From contig OZ037769.1 in assembly GCA_964035545.1 (NCBI GenBank), positions 11,413,133 to 11,477,132 on the forward strand: a stretch of 64,000 nucleotides of DNA, read 5' to 3'. The position numbers and the translations under genes are program-made. The notes under the pieces are model-generated. The model saw only the letters and a list, made by a program, of their open reading frames with translations, made no database searches and was not told the DNA's origin. Below, piece after piece: positions 43,301 to 53,091 of this stretch. Position 1 is the first letter of the stretch; each line of letters begins with the position of its first letter. The DNA is from Bugula neritina (Eukaryota; Bryozoa; Gymnolaemata; Cheilostomatida; Bugulidae).

Positions 43301-46300
43301 ACAAACTGTACAGCTAAAACATGATTTTTGCTTTAGATCTGAAAGAATATTTTTATTCATTTGTAATATTTAATAAATAAAGATCAGATGCAACTAAATC
43401 AGCAAAGTTTCAATATATGTGTTGTGTCCCACCCAGTGGCCCATTGTACCCCAGTACCGAGTACAATGGGCCAATTGTTTTTACATGAAAATTTCCTTAT
43501 TCTGAAAGTTGTGAAAGAGATAGAAACAACCAACTGATGCCTATAACAGACAACAGATGCAGGATTTAGACTAGAGATTATTGAACTAGTAACTTGAAAA
43601 GCAGACAAATGAGAGCGAAAAATTCAAAATTCGGCTTGTTGTGCCCCCCCCTCCCGTTACCCCTGTACCTTGAATTTACAACAAACAAACCTGGCCCTTC
43701 TTATGCCCCAAATCTTGAGATCTGGCCCCATTTCGAAAACATTTGCCCATCCCTGCAGTACAGTATAGCAGCATATAGTAGTGTATAGTACAATACAGTA
43801 CAGTATAGCAGCATATAGTAGTGTATAGTACAATACAGTACAGTATAGCAGCATATAGTAGTGTATAGTACAATACAGTACAGTGTAGTAGCATATAGTA
43901 GTGTATAGTACAATACAGTACAGTATAACAGCATATAGTAGTGTATAGTACAATACAGTACAGTATAGCAGCATATAGTAGTGTATAGTACAATACAGTA
44001 CAGTATGGCAGCATATAGTAGTGTATAATACAATACAGTACAGTATAACAGCATATAGTAGTGTATAGTACAATACAGTACAGTATAACAGCATATAGTA
44101 GTGTATAGTACAATACAGTACAGTATAGCAGCATATAGTAGTGTATAGTACAATACAGTACAGTGTAGCAGCATCACTCAGATTATTGGGTCTAACAAAA
44201 AATAATGGTTGTTTATGAGGCAAAGCGTAAATTAAACTGAACACACGTGTTTACGTTCTTCTCGTTCTTTCTCTCTCAGCGCTATCTGCTGTTTCCTACT
44301 TTCCCGGTCCTTTTCCTTCATCTCCTCCTTCAGTGCAAGAATGAGGTTAGAAGTGAAAGACCGAGAGTTCCTTTTGGGCTTTGTTTGAGTGGCCAAAGAG
44401 GATGTGACATCACTCAGTGCAGACGGATGAGTCATCTCTATGGTTGTCATGTCTTGATATTTCCTTTGAACAAGAACATCTAGTCATCAGAAAACTACTG
44501 ACAATAGGTACACATGTATGTGTGAACTTCTAACAAGTTTACATGGCGCTACATACATACAACGACGTACAGAGAGCATAGTGATTTCTTTCTCACATAC
44601 AGAGCAAGTGTCCTTTAGGTTACAGTATATTTCGTATGCTACAGAATAGTATGCTAGATATATTACACCACCTGGTGATATCAAACCATCTGGTGCAGGG
44701 ATGGGCAACTTCTTTTGCTCGAGGGCCAAGTGTAGAAATCAGCCAAATCGAAGGGCCACACGGTTGTACACACAATACATTTTATTATAATAAAGTAGTT
44801 TGTCACCAAACCTATGCTGTGCTAATTAGAATAACAATGACAGTTTTTACTTAGGTATCTTAAGCAATAAAAGGGCCACTGAAAAATGGGCAAAGAGCCA
44901 CAAGTGGCCCTGGGGCCTCCAGTTGCCCACCCCTGACCTGGTGACACCACACCATTAAGTGACATCACACCACTTGGGGACATCAAACCACCTGGTGACA
45001 TCACACCACCTGGTGACATCACAGCACTTGGTGACATCACACCACCTGGTGACATCACACCACCTGGTGACATCACACCATTAAGTGACATCACAGCACT
45101 TGGTGACATCACACCACCTGCTGACATCACACCACTTGGTGATATCACACCACCTGGTGACATCACACCACCTGGTAACATCACATAACACATAATTCTT
45201 CATACTCACTTTTACCACTGACTCTAATACCACCAATATAAAACAAATAACATGTGTATCAATCTGTACCGTTTAAGAAGTGCCAGCTTCTGCTCCAGCA
45301 TGGTCTCAAACTTCTGAATCTTCTTCACTACTGAGTGTTCTGGTCCAAAATACCTGATAGATCTCTCCAGCATCACACGGAAATCTCGCACAAAGTCGGT
45401 GAGAGTAGTGTACTCGGAGTTTTCAAACTTGCGCTGAATTATGGGTAACGTGAGAGGAGGGAGTTGAGGGTTCATAAGTACAGGATTCACAGGGGTGGAG
45501 CCCAAGTCAGTCATGAATATAGTATTCACTGACCTACAGCTTGTCATGGAAAGCTCTTTAAGGACACGGTATCCTACAAGACATTGCAATAGATACACAG
45601 CTTTGTGGGATGAAAAGAAAAGTTCACCATGAAAAACAAAATGTTGATATAATTCCAAGAGCAAAACATTCTACAGCAATAAAAAAAGCATACTACTGTG
45701 AAATTAAATCACTTTTGATTGACTTCCATCTTTTCATAGAGATTTATATCAACTTATTGATATAAATCTAATATAAAGTTAATATATATTAATTTTTTAC
45801 AAATTTTTTCAACTATCAACTGTGACTGAACAAGTTTTTATACTTCAAGTTTAACTGAATAGCTTACTAGCTAGTCTAGAAGATAATTTCAAAAAGGAAT
45901 GTTGCTAAGATTAGACTAAATAGGCTTCCTAAACGAAGGTCAAGAAAGGAGATCTATTTTAGACCTAATAAAGACAAAGCAAGGAGAGCTACGCACCATG
46001 TCTGAGATCATCGGATACAGGAAGTCCTGTTCTAACATCACACAAGTTTTTGTGAAAAGGAAACTTCCTCACAGAGTGTTCGGGTGTTTGACTGAGATCA
46101 TTAGAGTCACTAGATGTATCATCATGAGTGAAGAGGTTGAGGGTTCCACTCACATGTTGGAGTGTAGAGGTCAATTGTATTCCATTTTTATTGATTACAT
46201 TATCCTAGAGTGCCAATATTAAAAGGTTATTACTGATCAAACTCAATGTTTCTGATAGGAAAAACTAGTTCTTCACAAAATAATTGATCTCACTAACCTA

Positions 46301-46711
46301 TTTGTAGTACAATTTGCTCATGTATTGCTACTATAAGAGACACCAGAACTATATTGCTTATTTGTATGTAATGGCCTCATACCAAAAAAATGCAGAAATC
46401 ATCACAGCTATAGGACTGTCATTTGCCAATAGTTGGCTAAAATTACTTTCATAACTAGAGTTGATAAAACGATACAAAATATCAAGCAATTTGTTGAACT
46501 CTCTAGTTTTATGGTTATAGGATTGAATAATTAATTCGAATGGTAATCCCTTCAAACTAACCACGCCAGTGTCAGCATTGCTCTCCATTTCACCATCTAC
46601 ATCTATGATGTCAGACTGTGACAGACACTGGTCAGAATTTCCATTACTACAGGATACTGCTTCATCAACTTCAGTTGAAGCACTCCTTGTGGCCATTTTG
46701 CTCATCGTCAC
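31330..46711 (-). CDS. BRD10: Bromodomain-containing protein, BRD10/KIAA2026-like
   Basis: Eighteen exons on the minus strand keep frame: 46562-46711, 45997-46204, 45270-45573, 44247-44463, 40908-40976, 40329-40489, 39450-39699, 38943-39143, 38053-38250, 37052-37544, 36245-36378, 35483-35683, 34970-35122, 34115-34249, 33460-33779, 33262-33349, 31697-33110, 31330-31448; 4815 nt, 1604 aa. Exon 3 (residues about 120-220) reads YRVLKELSM and then FVRDFRVMLERSIRYFGPEH, like the last helices of a bromodomain. Exons 6-8 hold RKPPMPYEVWNAKL, FHELSFYQRIWIIKSLCD and LGTDSSGATYLHFPQFCGD, resembling the DDT/WHIM-like block that follows the bromodomain in KIAA2026. The rest is acidic, Ser/Thr-rich and disordered, with basic clusters (SRKSKRKRE, GRIRKRRL) that could be nuclear signals. 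The last large exon has 13-residue tandem repeats. A nuclear chromatin-associated role is inferred. Exon 1-2 and exon 4-5 junctions are the least certain. Confidence 0.8.
31863..32125 (-). repeat. 39-bp tandem repeat coding for 13-aa repeats in the BRD10-like protein
   Basis: Six to seven coding units give variants of SPLQQSIRLVN and SPAQQPVRLV (about residues 1428-1508). The x-Q-Q-x-[VIF]-R-[LVF]-[VI] core persists while the DNA drifts, so the repeat is a protein-level feature and not just a fresh DNA expansion. Confidence 0.85.
33952..34113. repeat. 27-bp minisatellite in a BRD10-like intron
   Basis: About six imperfect copies of a unit with GTATATCAACACAACACAC, directly downstream of coding exon 14 on the minus strand (between exons 14 and 15). 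Confidence 0.85.
35136..35437. repeat. 19-bp minisatellite in a BRD10-like intron
   Basis: About sixteen copies of AGTTATACTATGACTATAC with scattered substitutions, filling most of the intron between coding exons 12 and 13. Confidence 0.93.
37625..37762. repeat. 46-bp tandem repeat, 3 copies
   Basis: GAGG-headed units begin at 37625, 37671 and 37717 and share ATGTGTGTAATTAA and ACTAACATCAAT blocks. Located in the intron between coding exons 9 and 10 of the BRD10-like gene. Confidence 0.88.
38341..38730. mobile_element. Second TTAA-flanked inverted-repeat element
   Basis: TTAA at 38341-38344 and at 38727-38730 bracket a 382-bp segment. Its ends are an imperfect inverted repeat: AAGCCTGGTCTCACGCTCG on the left against AGGCCTTGCCACACACTCG read from the right. 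The segment has many CpG dinucleotides compared with the surrounding AT-rich intron, which marks it as foreign. No transposase frame. Confidence 0.6.
39735..39955. repeat. 10/20-bp minisatellite in a BRD10-like intron
   Basis: About eleven copies of GTGACAGAGTAGGACAGAAT, itself two related decamers. It begins about 35 bases upstream (in gene direction) of coding exon 7. Confidence 0.93.
40980..41632. repeat. 40-bp minisatellite array, part A
   Basis: About sixteen copies of a 40-bp unit made of AGCAGCATATAGTAGTGTAT followed by AGTACAATACAGTACAGTAT, with few substitutions. It starts four bases beyond the acceptor end of coding exon 5. Part B of the same array resumes at 43756 beyond the hAT insertion. 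The long Tyr/Leu-rich minus-strand frames over it are artefacts, because 40 is not a multiple of three and all frames happen to be open. Confidence 0.97.
41633..43755 (+). mobile_element. hAT-family DNA transposon remnant, inserted in a minisatellite
   Basis: The ends are perfect 16-bp terminal inverted repeats, CAGGGATGGGCAAATG at 41633 and its reverse complement ending at 43755. An exact 8-bp target duplication CAGTACAG (41625-41632 and 43756-43763) flanks it; 8-bp duplications and CAGGG-type ends define hAT elements. At about 41919-42100 the plus strand encodes a decayed C-terminal hAT dimerisation domain: YPSIAKLGLRVLSIFG, then CMFSSMNHIK, then, after a stop, LTNEHLQDLL. Most of the transposase is absent, and the interior has a further insertion (42358-43667). 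The element is dead and lies in the BRD10-like intron between coding exons 4 and 5. Confidence 0.9.
42358..43667. mobile_element. Putative second element nested inside the hAT remnant
   Basis: GGGGTAAGGGGGGGCACAAC at 42360 is mirrored near 43637-43665 by a GTTGTGCCCCCCCC...GTTACCCC end, and each lies next to a TA. Inside are repeated CAATGGGCCA words (42729, 42752) and a perfect hairpin with arms GGCCCATTGTAC (43438-43449) and GTACAATGGGCC (43461-43472). There is no recognisable transposase. The TA flanks are compatible with a TA-target element, but two bases are unevenly preserved at the left end, so the boundaries are provisional. Confidence 0.5.
43756..44172. repeat. 40-bp minisatellite array, part B
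   Basis: About ten more copies of the same unit as 40980-41632, continuing exactly where the target duplication ends. Before the hAT insertion this was one array of about 26 units. Confidence 0.97.
44660..45188. repeat. 18-bp ACCACCTGGTGACATCAC minisatellite
   Basis: About sixteen units, mostly at 44936-45188, with a short leading piece at 44660-44695 separated by a hAT MITE. It is in the BRD10-like intron between coding exons 3 and 4. The Val-Met-Ser-Pro-Gly-Gly frame over it follows from the 18-bp period and is not a gene. Confidence 0.95.
44696..44935. mobile_element. hAT-type MITE in the 18-bp minisatellite
   Basis: The 240-bp element has ends CAGGGATGGGCAACT and, inverted, CAGGGGTGGGCAACT (one mismatch). 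Flanking octamers ATCTGGTG (44688-44695) and ACCTGGTG (44936-44943) differ by one base and fit an 8-bp target duplication within the repeat. Its ends are related to those of the hAT element at 41633 but the interior differs; no coding capacity. Confidence 0.85.
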
Positions 46712-49119
46712 TCATTTGTTACCATGGATACTCAAACTACAGCTACAAATACAACTAGTCACTAGTGAATGCCGAAATGTCCCATAATCAGTCAGTGTAA
46801 AGTACTTTAAAAACAACCTACATTCAACACTAATGAAAGTCAGGCAATAAATAATGAGACTGTAGCCATAACGTTAGTTAAATCCCTCATTTTTATTCAA
46901 CGGAAGTAATGAGAAATCAAGTATAACAAGACCCTAGTTTTTATTCTACATAATATCTTATTTTCAACATACATACACAGACCATCTTTCTATGAGCTTT
47001 CAAAATTTTTAGTTCGGCTAGAAACCTAAATTGCTTTGTAATTTTTAAAAATCTACTTTTCAGATACTCATTGAGTGAACCAAATAAGTGGAAATCTCAA
47101 GGAGCCAAATTTAAACTGTAGGATTTAACTTTATCAATTATAACTGTTATAAACAAATGATAAATAAGTCTAACATTAACAAATCAGCTCATGGAGAATA
47201 AAAAGTATTGGTCACACGCTTTTGAATGCTACAGCATTAATATCTATTTTAAAAGAAAAGATGTCTTTTTTAAAACTGAGTGTAGTCTTATATGAGAATT
47301 TTACAACATTACAGATATCTTATTTAGCCTTGATTGTACTGTGGTATTTTATTCGAAATTCATTAGTTGAATTATGAAGATTACGAGGTTGTACTAAACT
47401 TGTTGAGCAATAAAATAGGCTTGCATGGTATTCGTGTTTCGCTGATGCAGCTGAATATGTAGTTGCTTTGTATTTTTACTTATTTATTAGTTATTAAATA
47501 GTTGTAACCAAAATGAAATTATTTTAGACACAAAAATCTTTAAACAAAAATAGATTATTTTTTAAAGTCTATGAATTTTAAATAGCTTGGTGCAATGCTA
47601 GCAAAACTAACTGAAGTAGGAACGCAAGAATTCAAACTTTAATATTTAAATTGTAGGCCTAAATAGGTTTGAGAACAAATAGAGCATTTAAGTTGAATGT
47701 GAAATGTCACACAAAATACAACGAGGCAAAATATACTTACTCAGAGTACTAATTAGCTGTAACACTAATACCAAGCACAGGAGTAAGATTACTTCATTCA
47801 CTATGGGTATGTTAAATTATTACATATTAATATTGATATAAATAAATATGGATTGTTGATACCGAATGGTATCAGAGTGAATATGTAAAGGACAAAGAAA
47901 TAGTTCAGTTGTATTTATAATAATTATAGTGTTAGTAGAACTAAGAAAAAATAACCATTAATTTAAAACATAAATGAGTAACGTTGCGGCTTACGATCAC
48001 CACCACCTTGACCATTGTCTATTGGTGATACTGACTGGACCAGTCATCAATGATTAAATTTAATAATTTCATAAATTTAATGAACTTAAACTCATTGATA
48101 ATAATAGCAATTTTAAAACTAAAAATAAGAATACGTCTAACTCTAAATCTAAGCAAAGTAATCTAACTGAGCAACTAAAACTCAAGCTATTGATATGGCT
48201 ATCACTGTATCAGTAGAAGTATGAGTATCAACTTCACGCCGTCAGTCAACTGGTAAAGTACGACAGTAATGTTAATAGTATTACTAATAAACATAGTAAT
48301 AGTTATAGTAAAATTAAATGTCAATGCAATATTTACACTTACACTTACAGCAATCACTAAAAGTAAAAGTAAATGCAATTAACTTTAAGTAATTCTCAGT
48401 CTGTAAAAGTAATACTAATTGACTAATCCGTAATCGTAGTCATAGTGATATTATAGTAGATTAGCCATTTAATCTTACAATTACTTTGAAGTTTTACTTC
48501 TAGCCTTTAACTTTAACAGTTGAAGTTTAACTTTTACTTTTACTTTAGCCTTAGCCCTTAGGCTTAGGTGTGAAAAAATAAAAAAAATTACACTTACACT
48601 TACAGCCTACAGGAAACATGAAAGCAAAAATTAAAGCTATTAATTATTTTACAATTTAAAGACTCATTCAAACTTTAACAAAATAAAAATAACTTGGAAA
48701 TAATACACTTGGCCTTGCAGTTACAAAATGAGAAATACTTGTTCATATTTACATTTAATTTTATAAAAGTTGAAGACAAAGTGAAAGTCACAAGTACTGA
48801 AAAGATAGCAATACAGCAAGCAAATTAAACAAACTGAATCGCTGTCTTTCTACAGATTAACCCTGGCAATATACCGAAATATATCTGTTGAAAAGCGGTA
48901 GCTATTCGTAAATTTAAATCACTGTTTTGAAGCCCAAGGTCTGCAAGGAGCTTTTCCATTTACATAAAGTTTAACATAAACTTATTGGGCTTTGCTTTAT
49001 TTTCCTTTTGAAATGTTACTTTAAGTTTATGACATTCCACTTCTTCCAAGTTCTCATTACCTTCCTCGATGGAGGACTCTCTTAAATAAATGCTTATGGC
49101 ATTGCAATCTCAACCACTA

Positions 49120-49680
49120 TGACTATTATTATTAATATTATCATGATGATCACTATGACTATGATGATGATGATGATGATCTAATTTTAAAATTAAATGA
49201 AAATGGAAATGCTCAAAATCATTTTCATTTTGATTTACAATAAAATATTGGTTAAATTTAATGTAATAAAATCACAAATCGCTGTACTTGTAAAAGTAAT
49301 GCTAGTACTAGTAGTAATAATCATAATGAGTTTTTATTTGTTATATTTAAATTACTAAATCTAATACTATTACTATTAGTATTACTATTACTATTAGTAT
49401 TAGTAATAAATAAATATAAACTTATAGTTTAGTTATACTAATACTTATGCTTACACTTACAGTTCGAGTAAATGCAATACTAATAGTAATACTTATACTA
49501 ATAGTTTTAGTAACAATAATAATAAATCATAAATGTAATAGTAATACTAATACTAGTACTAATACTAATACTAATAGTAATAGTAAATATTATAGTAATG
49601 TTAATACAAATAGTTATTGCTAAGGCTAATAAATTAAAATAGTGATACTAATAGTAATTAATAATTAGTAATTAGTATTG
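49120..49680. repeat. ACTAAT/AGTAAT hexamer field
   Basis: Blocks of ATTACT/AGTAAT/ACTAGT hexamers (densest 49360-49410 and 49480-49600) with a short ATGATG run near 49160. Same word family as at 4070-4980 and 16850-17190. Confidence 0.85.
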
Positions 49681-49814
49681 GGTATTAGTGTAATGGCTGT
49701 GGATGTGCGTGTTACTTCCCAACCATTAGGTATACAGACACTTTCGTATAAAGCAAGACTGTGTCATAGTCAAAATGTATTATGCCATTATCTTTGTTAC
49801 GTTCAGGCTAACCT

Positions 49815-50098
49815 TGCGAAATGCCGCACTTCTGCGGTGTTGACGCAAGGTACCGTGCCAGCCGCCGCGGTCCCCACTGACGGAACCCACCAGCCAATCA
49901 AATAACACTTCCCCTTTATAAGAAGCGCCTTCCGGCGCCCAGCCTCATTCTACATGTAGATATAGAGTAAAGCTAACTATCTTGTATCGAACTCTGACTT
50001 ATATTCTCCCTTTTTGACGTGATGTAAACTTTTTTTGTAATGAGTGTTGTAAATATAATTGTTCTTCTAAATTTAACATCTACTTGGTTCTCTTCACA
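49815..50098. mobile_element. Solo LTR of a retrotransposon
   Basis: The 284-bp segment starts TGCGAAATGCCG and ends TTCTCTTCACA, so it has TG...CA termini. It is flanked by an exact 5-bp duplication AACCT (49810-49814 and 50099-50103). It is much more GC-rich on its left side than its surroundings and contains a core-promoter-like CCCCTTTATAAGAAG at about 49912, as in the U3/R boundary of an LTR. No internal retroviral-like coding sequence is next to it, so it is a recombined single LTR. Confidence 0.72.
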
Positions 50099-50424
50099 AA
50101 CCTCCTAGCCAGGCTATGAACTAGCAGGCTGAGCACACAATAAACCACACCTGTAGTAGTCAGCTAAACTACAACATTAAACAGTTAGACTTAGTATTAC
50201 TAAAACATAAGTATAAGTTATTATTTTTACTCATACTGATAGTAATACTCATAATGTGGTGATATCCATACTAACAGTAACACTTTTGGCTTTGCCATAA
50301 CCCATAGGCATAGTAAAGCTAAAACCCAAAATAGTGAAAGCTTGAGACTCTGTAATTAATAAATTACTATTAACTTTTATTATTACTAGACTTGTCACTG
50401 AAGGCGAAAATCTTTTTAAATTCA

Positions 50425-50580
50425 TAGTTATACTGCTAAAATCTAGGAGACGAAATCACCAGGTTGCATTACTACACAAAGTTCTAGAAAATGACGCCTG
50501 TAATAAAACTCTATCTTCTAGCTGTGATGATATTGTTCACAACTGGTCAACCACAACTATGATCACCAGGGCAGTTGGCC
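50425..50580 (+). mobile_element. LINE reverse-transcriptase C-terminal fragment
   Basis: One frame reads KSRRRNHQVALLHKVLENDA and then SSSCDDIVHNWS. The [RY]RR..x.LL-K-[IV] layout parallels the end of the open frame at 51018-51416 (YRRFSLLKIF), so it looks like a second, shorter fragment of a related LINE. Confidence 0.4.
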
Positions 50581-51017
50581 TCAACGATTAGTGTTTGCCA
50601 CAGCAGTTTTATTCAAAAAATACAATATTTTAGAATAAATGCTCCTAAGTAACAATGAATCAGTGATATGCTGATTCACTGACATCCTCACTTTAACATC
50701 GTGTTATAAATGAGGCATTTAACTTGCACATTTTATGTGAACTATATGTTCTACCAGCACAGAGTGAGACCTAGTGTTACTATTACTATTGATGTTACTG
50801 CAGCTGTAGCAATTGCTGTTGACAATATTATACAAAATAAAAATGTTATGCTGTCTTGACTGCTCAGCCTCATGTGTCTTATTTGCTCATGACACTGATT
50901 CTTGTCTACCAAAATTTCCACGAAACCTAGATTTATTGTATTTAGTGCTTGGTCAGACAAGTGGAGCATGTCAATTAATGGCTTTAATAGCAAAATCATA
51001 AGTTTTAGTTCAGGTAA

Positions 51018-51480
51018 ATGTTAAAGGGATCAGTCCTAAATTATGTAGACATCACAAGATTCCCGAATGTCTCACTACAGTCAGACTCCTGTTTCAATAA
51101 ACTTATATCAAAGAAAATGATAAATGCTAGAAAACATTTGCGTATGGTTAAGAGAGTTCTCTACCGGGCCTGTGAACGAGTCTTGTTGATTGTGTACAAG
51201 GCATTGTGTCTACCACACCTTGAGTATACTAGCGAAACTCAGAACCCAATCTGCAAGAAGAATATTTCTGGTTTAGAAAGGATACAAGTGAATGCTGTAA
51301 GCTTCATAACCAATATCAAAGGTTACAAAGATGTTGAGAGCTGCCTGCAGCCTTTTGAACAGAGAGAAAAGTATAGACGCTTTAGTCTCCTAAAGATTTT
51401 TTTAAAGGAGGAATAACATCTAGCTCTGATTATGATGATCTGCTGAATAAGCTAATTGCAAGCACTGTACAGACTCGCTA
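51018..51480 (+). mobile_element. Non-LTR retrotransposon reverse-transcriptase fragment
   Basis: An open frame of 132 codons (51018-51416) reads RKHLRMVKRVLYRACERVLL, then YKALCLPHLEYTSETQNP, then SGLERIQVNAVSFI and REKYRRFSLLKIF. The K-x-L-x-x-P-x-L-E-Y and L-E-x-x-Q-x-x-A sequence is characteristic of the thumb/C-terminal part of jockey/CR1-like reverse transcriptases. A frameshifted continuation (about 51417-51480) reads DDLLNKLIASTVQTR. The catalytic palm and endonuclease are missing, so it is dead. Confidence 0.75.
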
Positions 51481-53091
51481 CTAAGCAAGGAGACAGCCTT
51501 GATCTGTGATGGCCCACTGTACCAATTGTTTAGACAGCTTTTTCCCCAAACTATCACAGACCTGATGGTTGAACACAAACCCTGCAATAGTTTAAAGCTA
51601 GAGCGGTTCGGGGCAGAATCTCCACATAGACAGAATTAAAGTGCTTTTTCAGTTAATACAGCTAAACTAGTATTAACTGCATCTCTTTTGTAGTCAGTCG
51701 ATGTGATTAAGACTGTTTTATGGATTTGGCTTGAATTTGGTTGCAGCTCTCCACACAACTCTGTTTTCCACCGTCTGTTGCCGGGAACTCAAGTTGATTG
51801 ATCTCCATAAATTTCATATTTCTCTTAGCAACATCTTTAAATCCGAGTCTATGCCTCCCTCTATTTCTTTTCTGCCATTCAACTAAGGGTAAAGCAGTTG
51901 TCTTGGTAACCTGATCCATTAACTGTATAATTTATGTTTAATCACTGCCCACAGTAGTCCAGTGTGATGGATACTTTAAATAAGTTTGAGTAAATTCAAA
52001 TCAATTATTGATTTTTGTTATTAAATTTATTATTGCTGAAAAAATTGTGTGGATTCATTTGTTCACATTTAGCCAAACTTTATCTTTTGTTCTCATTTTA
52101 CTATGGTTTTTCCAGCTTCAAGTTGTTTATTTCAAGTTGGTTCATCAACGAAGTTCGTAACCATAAGATAATTTCTTTGTAAAGGAAATATCTCTGACAG
52201 AGTTTCTAATTGCAGCCTGATCCATCGTGTTCAATTTTTTGCATGTGATGCAGATTATACCATTGAAATTACCCTTACATCTTTTTGCTAGAACGTTATT
52301 TTTTCAATGAGATCCTTGCTTCTGTGCCGCATAAATAAGACTTTACTTCTTTATCTAAATTTGTTTCCTACCATGATTATTTTCTACTTTATTGGTATAA
52401 TTGGCATTTAGGTTAGTGTACTACGCTCCTAATAGGCTCTCGCAAACATTTTATCATCTTAAGTCACTTTTGGGTCAAGAAGTAGTGGTGGTAACTCAAA
52501 TGAGTCAATCTACACAAATCATAAGTATTTTTGGTCAAGATTCTTCTCTTGTCACTCAGAACCTACTGTTTTATTAAAAATGTTGTTAAAAAAGCTATTA
52601 CTTCAAAAGCCACGATCAATCCTAAATGATAAGATAAGCGAAGTTTGCCTGTACTGTACATTGCATATTGCAGATGATGTTGGGGCCATAGTAATTCAGT
52701 CTTGCAAGCAAAATCAAGTAACTGTTACAATAGATATCAGTAAGATGGATACAAATTAGGAAAAAAACAATTACATACTGCAAATTGGTGCAAATAAAAA
52801 TGGACCCCTTGTCTGTATAATGTGGATATTAAAATACCTTGCTAATAATATTATATAGTGAAAGCTTAATAATTTATGAATTTGAAGAGAGGTCATACAT
52901 TTTGTAGAAAGTTGCTTGAACATTATCACAATAGTATTTCAGTGCATAAGAAATAAATTATGGTTTTTTTTTTTCTTAATTTTAGTTAGCCTAGTTATTA
53001 TCTAGTTTTAAACTCCTGGCTTTCATAAAAGTTGACTACGTGTCGTTACCTTATTCTCAATGTCTGTTGCAGTGGTCTGGTTTGAACTCTT

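Larger units (their letters stand above)
46712..53091. other. Intergenic region between BRD10-like and TMED genes
   Basis: The genes are divergent. The region holds two ACT/AGT repeat fields, a solo LTR (49815-50098) and two LINE fragments (about 50425-50580 and 51018-51480). Elsewhere (46.8-48.2, 48.5-49.1 and 51.7-53.0 kb) it is AT-rich DNA in which I see nothing I can name. Confidence 0.55.

Noticed and set aside
43657-44244. Frames of 150-195 aa similar to those at 40871-41703
   Set aside because: Part B of the same minisatellite, not a protein family.
44822-45193. Val-Met-Ser-Pro-Gly-Gly repeat protein
   Set aside because: An 18-bp minisatellite read in one frame, lying in an intron and broken by a hAT MITE.
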